From contig JAVMKO010000003.1 of NCBI GenBank assembly GCA_032164245.1, positions 136,451,259 to 136,515,258 of the forward strand: a DNA stretch of 64,000 nucleotides. Direction: 5' to 3'. Shown here one piece after another: positions 56,701-64,000 of the stretch. Below the pieces are notes generated by a model. The model was given only the letters and a program-made list of their open reading frames with translations. It was not told the DNA's origin and ran no database searches. A program made the position numbers and the translations under genes. Source of the stretch: Sternotherus odoratus. Its lineage: Eukaryota; Chordata; Testudines; Kinosternidae. Each line of letters starts with the position of its first letter. Positions within the stretch are counted from its first letter, which is position 1.

Positions 56701-58166
56701 GCTTATGCTTCAATACTTTATAGTTAGTCTTTAAGGTGCCACAGTTCTCTTTGTTACCTGTACATAACATGTATCCACTAAGATACATCAATTTTAAACT
56801 ATTTAGTTAAGTATCAGGGATTTGTTGATCAAGTGATCTTTCACAGATCTCACTGCTGGGGACTTTCAAAGAGTGGAGAATTGGGAGATTTCAAGAGAGA
56901 ATTGAGAACTTTTATTTTAACATGGTATATTAAACATTCAGTTAATCTACAAAAACACACCTAGCCACAGCTGCATAATGTCACAGGTCCTTGGTTTTTA
57001 ATCCGCTGATCTATCAGCATTATATTTAGCCACCCAAAGGACTCAATTGTCAACAGAAGTGTATATATGAAAGTCTGACCATTACCTTACCACCAGTAAA
57101 TGTGACTAAACTGCTATAGTCATGCCTAGCCAAAATGCTTGGACCAAGTATCTGTCACTGATCTTAAAGACAGTAACTCCTCACTTAATATGGTCCCAGG
57201 TAATATTGTTTTGTTGTTACATTGCTGATCAATTAGAGAACCTGCTTGTTTAAAGTTGCACAATACTCTCTTATAATGTTATTTGGCAGTCACCTGCTTT
57301 GTCCCCTGCTTGCAGAAAGAGCAGCCCTTTGGATCTAGCTGGTGGGGGGTTTGGAACCAGGGTGGACCGGCAGCCCCACTATCAGCTTCCTTAAGTTCCA
57401 TGTGCGGCACTTGTGGGGCAGTTCAGCTGTTCCCCCACCCCCCCCCACTCCCCATAGTTGTATGCTGCTCCTGCACTCTGCCTTGGAGCTGCCTCCTGCT
57501 TGCTGTACGCGCGTGGGGGGGTTACTGTCAAGGTGTCCCCCACTCCGGTACCCCATCTCCACAAATCAGGGCGGCGGTAGCAACACAACAGGGCTCAGAA
57601 CAGAGAGGAGCTTGCTGGCAGCAGCTGCTGTCTCAACTTGCTGATCTACTTAAAAAGGCAGTGTACTTAGAGTGGGGGTCTTAAAGCATACTTAAGGGGC
57701 AATGCGTGTCTCTCTCTCACCCACAGTGTCTCTCTCTGCCATGCTCGGTCTCCTTCCTCTATTCATGCTGCCTTATAAAGTGTGAGGCTACATTAAAAAC
57801 GTGCTAACACTTGAGGGCTCAGCCAAATGCTATTTAATCATTTAGCAGTAAGGCATTCCCTGGGAAATATGCCACCCTCTGACTCCACCACCTCTCTTTT
57901 GTCTGGCGAATAACATTTTCCTGGAACCTGACCCCCTCCCCCCATTTACATTAATTCTTATGGGGAAATTGGATTTGCTTAACATCATTTAGCTTAAAGT
58001 AGCATTTTTCAGGAACATAACATTAAGCAAGGAGTTATTGTATTCTCCATTATTAATTGACCCACCCTCACACCTGGAGAGTACTTACACTTGGCATCTG
58101 GAATACTATGGTACGGAGACCACACAAGCATCCCTCCATTGTCTTTATCAGTATACTTTGTAGCAC
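32386..58166 (-). CDS. RCOR3: RCOR3, REST corepressor 3 (ten 3' coding exons; 5' part outside window)
   Basis: RCOR proteins bridge LSD1/KDM1A and HDAC1/2 and let LSD1 act on nucleosomal H3K4 in the nucleus. Ten exons join without a frame break: 58166-58089, 56290-56238, 54181-54020, 53574-53450, 52429-52351, 49428-49210, 47272-47195, 46545-46488, 33367-33126 and 32724-32386. In order they encode the second half of ELM2, SANT1 (motif [15 protein letters not shown]), an acidic stretch, the LSD1-binding helical linker ([17 protein letters not shown]), SANT2 ([33 protein letters not shown]) and a Pro-rich tail ([17 protein letters not shown]). That tail separates RCOR3 from RCOR1, which ends soon after SANT2. 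Every intron begins GT and ends AG, and the codon phases fit. About 1.43 kb of CDS is present. The start codon and first ELM2 half were not found below 64000, so the gene continues upstream. Confidence 0.96.
33126..33367 (-). CDS. RCOR3: RCOR3 exon, SANT2 second part and Ser/acidic segment
   Basis: This 242-bp exon begins by completing the split Gly codon and then reads [39 protein letters not shown] and [13 protein letters not shown]2 of RCOR proteins contacts nucleosomal DNA. The acceptor is TTTGCCTTTCAG and the donor is GTGTGT. Confidence 0.96.
33900..34030 (+). repeat. G-run in RCOR3 intron
   Basis: An 18-G homopolymer lies at about 33984-34001. No other structure is seen. Confidence 0.6.
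34447..35167. mobile_element. Pogo/Tigger-type element with internal minisatellite, 721 bp
   Basis: The ends are CAGTAAAACCTCGATTTAAC and the complementary GGAGGTTTTACTG. TA duplications sit at 34445-34446 and 35168-35169. An inner repeat of the terminal motif (CCTCGATTTAACGGAC) stands next to the left end. The element lies in an RCOR3 intron and encodes no transposase; frames are products of the tandem array. Confidence 0.88.
34570..35045 (+). repeat. GC-rich minisatellite in Tigger element
   Basis: Tandem units of about 45 bp contain GCGGGCTGGCTGCCGG, CTCCCGGCTGCCGCCC and GGGTCCCAGCAG, repeated about ten times with variation. Confidence 0.85.
35365..35432 (+). repeat. Two short tandem repeats
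   Basis: GCTTTTAGCTTTT units are followed by TACTGTACTAC units. Confidence 0.8.
36277..36546. mobile_element. Harbinger-like MITE (tentative)
   Basis: The left end AAGCCAGGTCCACACTACC follows TAA. The interior has an inverted pair, AACTTACATCGCTCA and GAGCAATGTAAGTT. The right end is diverged (GTAGTGCTTCTAGTACAG), so the class is a guess by similarity to the element at 48197. Confidence 0.4.
36950..37800 (-). pseudogene. DIRS tyrosine recombinase remnant
   Basis: An open stretch of 254 residues (36950-37714) aligns with the recombinase of the other DIRS copy ([70 protein letters not shown]). The HxxR motif is degraded and the position of the nucleophile Tyr reads Cys, so it is catalytically dead. 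Confidence 0.8.
38235..39850 (-). pseudogene. DIRS RT / RNase H remnant
   Basis: Broken pieces include KTGGxxP-region homology near 39560, [20 protein letters not shown] and [11 protein letters not shown] (39345-39557), [12 protein letters not shown] (39235-39477, YLDD changed to YLND), [17 protein letters not shown] (38516-38839) and [15 protein letters not shown] (38332-38664). Several frameshifts separate them. Confidence 0.8.
39880..41640 (-). pseudogene. DIRS gag remnant
   Basis: Short minus-strand frames at 40488-40721, 40678-40893, 40841-41119 and 41159-41473 sit where Gag lies in the other DIRS copy. They share motifs such as [19 protein letters not shown] with its RCYFVPQRGYEHFYMHP. 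No single frame survives. Confidence 0.65.
43000..44325. repeat. GC-rich repeat-like block ending in a hAT right end
   Basis: GC-rich sequence contains repeated GGGGATCCAAGTGTGG units near 43300-43350. The block ends with CAGTTTGAGGACCACTG at 44309-44325, a hAT terminal motif. The left end and the duplication were not found, so more than one element may be present. Confidence 0.4.
44881..45537. mobile_element. Nonautonomous hAT element, 657 bp
   Basis: The ends are CAGAGGTTCTTAAACTGTGG and TTTGAGAACCACTG. The duplication ATGTAGAG (44873-44880) and ACGTAGAG (45538-45545) differs at one base. GTGGTCCATG motifs lie near both ends. It lies in an RCOR3 intron and is noncoding. Confidence 0.82.
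46488..46545 (-). CDS. RCOR3: RCOR3 exon, start of SANT2
   Basis: This 58-bp exon encodes [19 protein letters not shown] plus the first base of a Gly codon. The acceptor TTTTAATAG is followed by a TTG codon. The donor is GTATGT. The following 13.1-kb intron (33368-46487) is the most repeat-laden of the gene. Confidence 0.94.
47195..47272 (-). CDS. RCOR3: RCOR3 exon, end of linker helix
   Basis: This 78-bp exon encodes [19 protein letters not shown] and then EEFKPPE. The acceptor follows a T-run (an A-run on the plus strand at 47280-47298) and reads AACCAAG. The donor is GTAAAT. Both ends lie between codons. Confidence 0.94.
47676..47815. mobile_element. PLE 3'-end foldback fragment
   Basis: Left arm: GATGAGGAAGACTTTGTAGC to GACTAACCAG. 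Right arm: CTGGTTAGTCTCTAAGGTGC to GAAGATGA-like sequence in reverse. The arms pair over about 45 bp around GCATAAGCTTTC. The tail CGGATACAGACTAAAACGGC is the usual PLE/SINE-like 3' end. Confidence 0.7.
48197..48490. mobile_element. Harbinger-like MITE, 294 bp
   Basis: The ends GCCCTAGTCTACACT and, in reverse, GAGTAGGTCTACACT are flanked by TAA at 48194-48196 and 48491-48493, the target type of PIF/Harbinger. An inner palindrome pairs GACCTAAATACGTCAACTTC with GAAGTCGACGTATTTAGGTC. It lies in an RCOR3 intron. Confidence 0.7.
48966..49145. mobile_element. Nonautonomous hAT element, 180 bp
   Basis: The ends CAATGGTTCTCAATCTGTGG and GAGAACCACTG are inverted. The 8-bp duplication GATTAGGA is perfect at 48958-48965 and 49146-49153. 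It lies 65 bp from the RCOR3 exon at 49210-49428, on the 3' side of that exon. Confidence 0.9.
49210..49428 (-). CDS. RCOR3: RCOR3 exon, LSD1-binding linker, first part
   Basis: This 219-bp, 73-codon exon includes [37 protein letters not shown] and [11 protein letters not shown]. In the RCOR1-LSD1 complex the corresponding region forms the long helix lying on the LSD1 tower domain. The acceptor is a weak CTTTTTAAG and the donor is GTACTT. Confidence 0.95.
50455..50515. repeat. MIR remnant
   Basis: CCTGTGAGAGGAGGTATTAG and CCATTTTACAGATGGGGC match the MIR core. Confidence 0.6.
51170..51245 (-). repeat. tRNA-headed SINE (MIR-type) head
   Basis: On the minus strand GGTCCAGCAGATAGGGCATT then GGACTGGGAGTCC forms a tRNA-like head with an A-box-like motif. 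The B box is unclear. Confidence 0.4.
51826..51915 (-). mobile_element. CR1 LINE 3' fragment
   Basis: CACAGAATCTCAGGGTTGGA then GGTCATCTAGTCCAACCCCC and CAAAGCAGGACCAATCCCCA is the reverse of the CR1 3' region. It continues for only about 90 bp before unrelated sequence (to about 52080). Confidence 0.75.
52351..52429 (-). CDS. RCOR3: RCOR3 exon, acidic linker
   Basis: This 79-bp exon encodes (S)[19 protein letters not shown] and then KKETKKE. It is the acidic spacer after SANT1. The acceptor is TATCCTCAG and the donor is GTAACA. Confidence 0.94.
53450..53574 (-). CDS. RCOR3: RCOR3 exon, SANT1 second part and basic segment
   Basis: This 125-bp exon begins [20 protein letters not shown] and ends [11 protein letters not shown]. 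It closes the third helix of SANT1 and continues into a basic segment. The acceptor is CTTCTAG and the donor is GTGGGT. The last codon (Ser) is split with the next exon. Confidence 0.95.
53878..53960 (+). repeat. LINE 3'-end remnant (L2/CR1-like)
   Basis: GACTGTAAGCTCTTTGGAGT then TACTTAGCACAATGGGGATT is the usual end motif. Confidence 0.5.
54020..54181 (-). CDS. RCOR3: RCOR3 exon, SANT1 first part
   Basis: This 162-bp, 54-codon exon begins [19 protein letters not shown] and ends [12 protein letters not shown]. It contains the W-F-F pattern of a SANT/Myb repeat. The acceptor is TTTCTTTTCAAAG and the donor is GTAAGG. Both exon edges fall between codons. Confidence 0.96.
54268..54404. mobile_element. 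TA-flanked palindromic MITE, 137 bp
   Basis: The inverted ends CCCTGTTTCCCCGAAAGTAA and, in reverse, CCGTGTTTCCCCGAAAATAA match at 22 of 24 bases overall. TA duplications lie at 54266-54267 and 54405-54406, suggesting a Tc1/mariner-type mover. It stands 86 bp upstream of an RCOR3 exon, within the intron. Confidence 0.85.
56238..56290 (-). CDS. RCOR3: RCOR3 exon, end of ELM2
   Basis: This 53-bp exon encodes (L)[17 protein letters not shown]. The acceptor is TTTTTTACAG and the donor is GTAAGT. The first Leu codon is split across the upstream intron. Confidence 0.95.
56653..56757 (+). mobile_element. PLE 3'-tail fragment
   Basis: GATGAAGTGGGTATTAACCC then GTCTTTAAGGTGCCACAG matches 2025-2110 in PLE copy 1. 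Confidence 0.75.
57171..58040. mobile_element. Pogo/Tigger-like MITE, 870 bp
   Basis: The ends CAGTAACTCCTCACTTAA and, in reverse, CAATAACTCCTTGCTTAA are inverted. TA follows the right end; the left flank reads GA. The interior is GC-rich and noncoding. It ends 49 bp from an RCOR3 exon (58089-58166), on the 3' side of that exon. Confidence 0.75.
58089..58166 (-). CDS. RCOR3: RCOR3 exon, second half of ELM2 domain
   Basis: This 78-bp exon encodes [20 protein letters not shown] and then SIPDAK. It is preceded by the acceptor TTTTCTTACAG and followed by the donor GTAAGT. It starts and ends mid-codon, with phases that fit the next exon exactly. ELM2 is the HDAC-recruiting half of the ELM2-SANT unit. 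The upstream exon encoding the start of ELM2 is not in the window. Confidence 0.95.
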
Positions 58167-59351
58167 CTGTAAGAAAAGTTGTCTTTTAGTGTTTACTAAT
58201 ATGACCTAAAGAACAGTGTATTCAGTTATTTCCCTACACATATAAGACTAGCACAACTGACATGACTTAACTGCCATTTACAACTGGGTATTAGATATGA
58301 CTCCAATTACCAGAATTTGATAGTTAAAACTGCTTGCCAGGGTTGAACTGGATGCAGAGTTTAGGGATCATCATGTTGGGCTAGTTCCCAATCTAGCTGG
58401 AGGCAGTAAGTGTATTAGTTTCCTTGATACTGACAATGTTACCACAGTCTGATTTGTCATATGTTCCTGGTTGGGCTTCTTTAAAAGAGGCTAAATTACT
58501 TGTTGAACATAGCTGCCGGATGATGCTTGACCCTTAGAACAAGAGAACAGTTATATTGACTACTATATTCTTGCATAGAGTTAATAAAACCATATGTGAT
58601 ATAAGCCTTGATTACCATCTTTCCTGCCAAGTCTCTGCCCTTCAGTTAAAGTAGACACTCCCTGGGTTTATACAGAACCATGGTTTTCCTCAAGGAGTTC
58701 TCTTACCGAGGGAGTCCAGACCCATCCCTACCTCTCCTTTCAATATACTGAGTTATTTAAGTTACCTATTGGCTCTCCCCACACCCTAAAGATTCCTTCC
58801 TTTGTTTTTGCATTATCTCTAGCTAGTAGGCAAATGATCACTTTGGAGGAGAGGTGAGCGTAATGTTTTCTGGATGTGTACTATATTTAGTCAGTTTTTT
58901 TCTCTTTAGATTTGTAACGTTTTGTGTTTGGTACTGCATTAGTCTGCAAAGACCAGTTACAGATGTTATATCAAAATACAATAAGAAAAAAAGTTTCATT
59001 TTAAATAACTTCATTATTTAAAGTTACTTCCTTACAACCACTTTCTACTCTTTGTTTATAAGAAAGAATGCCACTTTGGGTTAATCTGAATATAGTAGCA
59101 TCACAATTAGTTATGCAAATATATTAAATGCATCTCCTTCACCGGCAGCACAAGTCAAAAATTTGTCAATCTGAGCCAGCAATAGTAACGATCTCTTGAA
59201 TGTAGGATAATTAAAGACAATGAAATAAGAATACAAGCTTGTGTAATGTTCAAGTTTAACATGGACATCAAAAATCAATCTATTCATGTCCTGAATACCA
59301 GCAGCTATTACATATTCAAGTTTAGAAGAAAATTCAAAGCTTGAAGTTATC

Positions 59352-59985
59352 ACAGAATTATAAAATGTAGGGATGGAAGGAACCTTGAGAGGTCATGAAA
59401 CTCAGCCCGCCCCCCCAAAGAAGGACTACATACCGTATATTTCGGCGTATAAGATGCCTTTTTAACCCCCAAAAATAATCTCAAAATTAGGGGGGGGCGT
59501 CTTATACGCCGAATATATGAAAAGCACCGGGCAGCTGGAGCTGGGGCGGCTGCAGGTGGCCCAGCGGGCGGGGCGGGGCGGCGCTTCCCCCCCCCCGAGA
59601 CCACCCGCATGTGTTCGGGGCCGGCGGGGAACGGGAGCAGCTCGGGCCCCTGGGAGCGCCCGCCCGCGCGGCGGGGACGGGAGAGCGGCGCGCTCCCAGC
59701 AGCCCGCCCGCGCGGCGGGGACGGGAGAGCGAGGCGCTTTTTGTGTGTGGTGTTGGTGGGGTTTTTTTTTTTTTTTTTGTGTGTCCGGCTTTTTTACTTA
59801 AAATCCGGCTTTTTTACTTAAAAACTCGGGGGCGTCTTATACGCCGGAGCGTCCTATATGGCGAAAAATACGGTAATTCTAGACCATCCCTGATGGGTCT
59901 GTGTCCAAAAACCTGTTCTTAAAGAGCTCCAGTGATGGGGATTCCACAACCTCCCTTGAAACTCCCTTACAGTAGTGTTATTTGC
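59352..59985 (-). mobile_element. CR1 LINE 3' fragment split by a DNA element
   Basis: The left part 59352-59430 (ATGGAAGGAACCTTGAGAGG) and right part 59876-59985 (GACCATCCCTGATGGGTCTG, CCACAACCTCCCTTGAAAC) are one CR1 3' region, comparable to 537-725. The piece between is a separate insertion. Confidence 0.75.
59433..59873. mobile_element. TA-flanked DNA element nested in CR1, 441 bp
   Basis: TA lies at 59431-59432 and 59874-59875. The ends are CCGTATATTTCGGCGTATAA and, in reverse, CCGTATTTTTCGCCATATAG. A further inverted copy of the left end, GTCTTATACGCCGAATATA, sits at 59499-59517, so the first 85 bp form a hairpin. The GC-rich middle holds two copies of GCCCGCCCGCGCGGCGGGGA. The transposase class is unknown. 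Confidence 0.8.
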
Positions 59986-60967
59986 ACTTCGACATACTCT
60001 TTCATAGAAGGGCCTCAAAGTACTATGCAAAGAGTGAAAAGATACAAACTAGTATTAAAACCAAAAAGTAGTAAATAAAGAGATGATGGTTCCATAAGTC
60101 TGAAGAATAGGACTAGATTTTATTTTTTTAAATATAAACAGTGAGCTCTGTGTGTTATTTTGAAGAGCGCTCAGCAGTGGACTAACTTTTCTAAGGGCAA
60201 AGTCAATTGAGTCCAAAGCTGAGCACTTCCTATCTTGTGTTCAGTGATATTTTTTTTAACCTCACTCTGACGATAGTTGTAAAGTTTGAGACACAGAAGT
60301 TTAAAAGTATTATTTTAAAAAGCCAAGTTATTTTTTTTTAAAGTATCTGAAATTTAAGGTGCTTCAACTTTTTGAACTTAAACTACACTTTTAATCATTT
60401 AGGGGAAAAAATAAAGGTATCAGAGTCCACCTAGGTTATTTTATAAAATGATGCAATATGGCCAAGGATTTTTGTTTGCCAAGCACATATACATGAAAGT
60501 CAGCATTTATAGAGTTTATTCTGAACCAAGAAATATGTTCAAGACATATTCAAGTAATTTTAAAAACACTCAGTATTTTTCATATTATAAAAGTAATACC
60601 TGTTATTTACAGCCACCTTTGTACTTGGAATGACCATGGAATGAAGAACAATTTCGTCATGCCCCATTCCCAACAGTTGAGCCTAAACCTAAGTAGTTTA
60701 ACTTCCATGTTGCTATTGTCACACTGTTCCCTCCTACAGTAAATCCCACAGATGAGAGGATGAAACAAACAAGGAATCCTTCCTATTTACCTTCTCCCAC
60801 ATATTCTACTACAGGAAGGAGCAACCTAGACCCGACAGGCAATTGCCAGAGTAGGATGGTAGATATGCTGGTTGGATTAAGACTTTGTGAGGGGAAACTT
60901 GGAGAATGAGGCATGATGGAATTGTCTAATCATTCAAGTTTCTCCTAAACCACTGTGTCCTGTAAGG

Positions 60968-61314
60968 CAGTGGTCCCCAACCTTTTGATCGCCGCGGACC
61001 GGTCAACGCGGACCGGACAATGCTTGTGGCCCGGGGGCGATTTAATTTTTCACTCGGTGCGGCGGACCGTTGCATGTCCGCCGAAAACCTGCAGAATTAA
61101 ATTGGTCAGCTTATTTTCTTTAATTCGCCGCGCCGGACTGTTGTATGTCCGCCGAAAAGCCGCGGGAAGCCGGACCGGACCGCACCGGAAGGGAATGAGG
61201 GAAGCCGCCGGATGCGGAACCGAACGCGGCCCGGAGGGGAAGGCGGCCGCGGCCCGGAGGGGAAGGCGGCCGCGGACCGGTACCAGTTCGTGGACTGGGG
61301 GTTGGGGACCACTA
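60968..61314. mobile_element. Nonautonomous hAT element, 347 bp
   Basis: The ends are CAGTGGTCCCCAACC and GGTTGGGGACCACTA. A perfect 8-bp duplication, CTGTAAGG, lies at 60960-60967 and 61315-61322. The GC-rich interior has GCGGCCGCGGACCGG and GTTGCATGTCCGCCGAAAA repeats. Confidence 0.92.
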
Positions 61315-61322
61315 CTGTAAGG

Positions 61323-62553
61323 GACTGATGGAAGTGGGGGAAGAAGAGGAGGTAAGTGGGGTTTTAAAGGTTGCATAGGTGGAAGGCTGGAATATTCTAT
61401 GGGACACGCCCTGAGACCCTTCAGATCCTCTTAAAAATGGGTGTTTTCCCATTGCAGAATGGATTTCACACAAAAGGTAACCTTTTTCAGGTGATTTTCA
61501 TAGGGAGATGTGAATTCCGCCCTCCTCCCATATAAGACCTCTCACTCCCTGAATTCAGCCAAGCAGAGTTCTCCATAGGATCCAAGGAAGAGAATGAGGG
61601 GAAAGACCATGCTGAAGAGGCACCTCACCCAAATGCCTTCAGCACAGGAGGGAGAACATGAAGAGAGGACCCTTTACATGCAATATAAGGGGAATGATGC
61701 GTTCCATGAGAATTGGAGTGAAAGCAAGCTAGCTGAGGAAAAAGACAGCATAGTCTTTGACCAGCAGTTCCATTCTGCTTACTGATAAGAGGTAGAGGCA
61801 AATAGATGGAAATACTAGGGAAATTAGAAACTAATGAACCTGAAAGGAAATGAGCTATCAGCCAGGGAGGATTAGACAGAGAACTATGCAGGTCTGAAAA
61901 AACTAGAATTCTCAGTGTAAAAGGCCGACTTCTCAGTGTAAAAGGCCGCTCAATGTAAGCTTCTTCTGGTAGAGCTTATATAATGCACTGTACATCACCA
62001 CATACATCAGTGCTACTCAACAGCTGATACTTCAAAAATAAGATTCCATACAACTGAAGATGGCATTGAATTCATCAGTTCTTCTATCTGTTGCTGTGGT
62101 AAAGTTATTCCACTATAGATTTGGAATGACACCTGTTAATTTTGACTTAATGTTAATACCAATTATTTAGGCACACAGGACGACACACTGAAAAAAGTTA
62201 TGGGTACAAAACTGAAGACTTTGGATTTGAAGTGAATACTACTCTTAAAAGGATGTGCCAATTTCAAAAATACACCAAAGACAACTAACTGAAAGAGCAG
62301 AGAAATCTGTTTCAATTTTACTTTGTGCCTTCAACCACACTTTGTGTGTAGTCCATTTCTCACCATAGTCAGTTTATTTGGTTTGGGTGGGTCTTTCACA
62401 CCAAGACAGGGAGAATGAACATTTTAAAAATAAATAAATATGCATCTCTGGAAAAACTGGCAGAGGAACTTGGGTGAGAAGGTATAGTATGTGAAGCTAA
62501 ATACATTTTTAAAAAGCTGAGAAGAACCTGTTCTGAAGAGCTTGTACTGAATA
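61323..62553. other. RCOR3 upstream intron sequence, no gene seen
   Basis: AT-rich. It contains a small tandem duplication (TCTCAGTGTAAAAGGCCG at 61913-61949) and no exon that I could support. Confidence 0.45.
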
Positions 62554-62555
62554 TA

Positions 62556-62853
62556 CAGTAGACTCTCGATTATCCAGGATGATAGGGAAAAAAATAATCC
62601 TGGTTACTAAAATCCCGTATAATCACCATCTATAGGAAATATGGGGGGAGTGCTTCACCAGACACCCTGCGCCGGGGAGACAGGGTGTTGGTTCACTGGC
62701 TGCCCTGCGCCCTGATGGGAGGTTTTTTTGGTGTGTGCTGGGGGAGGCCACAAAGCCGGAGCCAGCCCTGCGAGTTACGCATTATTATTTTTTTGACATC
62801 CTGGTTAATCCACATCCTGTTTAACCCAATTCTGGATAATCGAGAGTCTACTG
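62556..62853. mobile_element. Pogo/Tigger-type MITE, 298 bp
   Basis: The ends CAGTAGACTCTCGATTATCC and GGATAATCGAGAGTCTACTG are perfect inverted repeats over 20 bp. TA duplications are at 62554-62555 and 62854-62855. Confidence 0.93.
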
Positions 62854-62855
62854 TA

Positions 62856-64000
62856 ATGGAGAACATAAGAAGAGCAGTTCTGAAATGGGAGAACCTCTGA
62901 AACGAAGGTGATTAGGGACATAAATACTTAGATAGGACCCATAAAAGGACCTTAAAAGATAAGCAATATCTTAAAGTCCACAGGGTGCTCTTCTGGACAC
63001 ATGTGTGAAAGCTCCAAAAATAAATGGATCAAGTTCAAGTTGTAAGCCTTGCTGAACTTCAAATAAATCGAAGTCTATTAGATTTAGCAGAAAAGCCAGA
63101 TTGAGGACCATCCTTCTCCCTCCCTCTTCTAAATACAACCAAAATCTTCCTCTGCTATCCATTTCTTCTCCTTTCTTCCTTGAAATACATTCAGCAGACT
63201 CATGAACCACACAATGACCCATTTTCCAAAACAGCAATTTCTTTATCCTCTCTTCCTGGAAGAACCCAAGGATCCATGATATTTAGATTATGATATTGAC
63301 ACTTCTACAGTGTCAATGGGATATCAGTATAAATAGGGACTTGTTTGATATGGGATTGAGGGCATGTAGGACAAGGACAAAGACTTCAGAAGAGGTAAGA
63401 AACAGAATGAGTAGCTACTGTGACAAATCAGCAGGAGATGACAAAATGTGGTTCAGTTGCACAGAATTTTTTTTTTTTTTTTTTATAATTGGATAATTTT
63501 ACAATTTAGGCTACTTATATTATCAGAACTGTTTCTCCCATCCAATACATTTCTCTTATTCCTATTAAAGAGATATTCTTGTGTAACTTAGGTGTTAAAG
63601 TGACATCTCTCCAGCTGCTCTATTTAACAATAATATACACGTAGTTTCCTTTGGTCACACAATAGATTTCAACATTAAGGATGTGAACATTAAAAAAAAA
63701 AAAAAAAAAAAGTTGTCTGACACATTGACCTCGCCTCATGCTGCTGGACTCTCAACCAGAATCCCCTTTTCATGTTCTACAATAGCATGACAGCATCAGT
63801 ACTAACTCTGATTTTTATGACAACTACTTAAATCTAATGGAGTCCATCCAATTATAATACTTAACATCTAGTTTACCATTATTTACCATCAACTTTATCA
63901 ATTAACATATTTTGTCATTTAATTCTATTTGCTTAACAGAAATAATTTGCAACAACGTAATATTTTTTAAAATGTGATCAAATCAAACTGAGGATTCTCT
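62856..64000. other. RCOR3 upstream intron sequence, no gene seen
   Basis: AT-rich with poly-T (63465-63484) and poly-A (63691-63710) runs. I saw no segment encoding the missing start of the ELM2 domain. Confidence 0.45.

Noticed and set aside
61594..61785. 63-codon plus-strand frame
   Set aside because: Short, with no domain or splice signals; likely chance.

Overview
The window is vertebrate nuclear DNA, most likely from a turtle. The evidence is one spliced vertebrate gene, RCOR3, embedded in CR1 LINEs, Penelope-like and DIRS-type retroelements, hAT, pogo/Tigger and Harbinger-like DNA elements and ancient MIR-type SINEs. There is nothing bacterial here: no operons and no CRISPR arrays. 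The turtle assignment is inference from the repeat mix, not proof.

Layout. (1) 1-10.3 kb is a repeat field. It holds a Penelope-like element (919-2153) with a 14-bp target duplication, three hAT elements (3307-5356) with 8-bp duplications, a mini-DIRS element (6056-6955) and a young CR1 with a 416-codon reverse-transcriptase frame (8131-9600). (2) 13.8-22.1 kb is a nest. A second Penelope-like element (about 14386-22070) is split by a hAT (14749-15293) and by a nearly full-length DIRS element (15690-21327). (3) 22.6-25 kb carries a 5S rRNA-derived SINE with a 17-bp duplication, and hAT elements, one of them splitting an old MIR. (4) 26.5-27.6 kb is a CpG island with a good minus-strand splice donor at 27026. 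By the human gene order RCOR3-TRAF5 it is probably the TRAF5 promoter; a noncoding exon candidate lies at 12115-12236. (5) 32386-58166 on the minus strand holds the ten 3' coding exons of RCOR3. The reading frame is intact across all of them and all splice sites are canonical. The first exons (N-terminus and the first half of ELM2) lie beyond 64000. The 13-kb intron inside the second SANT domain carries an older DIRS copy (36617-42342), a Tigger element with an internal minisatellite and a hAT. (6) 57-64 kb carries further DNA transposons, including a TA-flanked element nested in a CR1.

RCOR3 is a scaffold of the LSD1/HDAC corepressor complex. The remaining protein-coding signals belong to mobile elements and are mostly broken. 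No wholly new system is evident. The most notable items are the three DIRS copies in one orientation, each with terminal repeats and an internal complementary region; the foldback arrangement of Penelope-like 3' ends; and the 5S-derived SINE with an unidentified tail.
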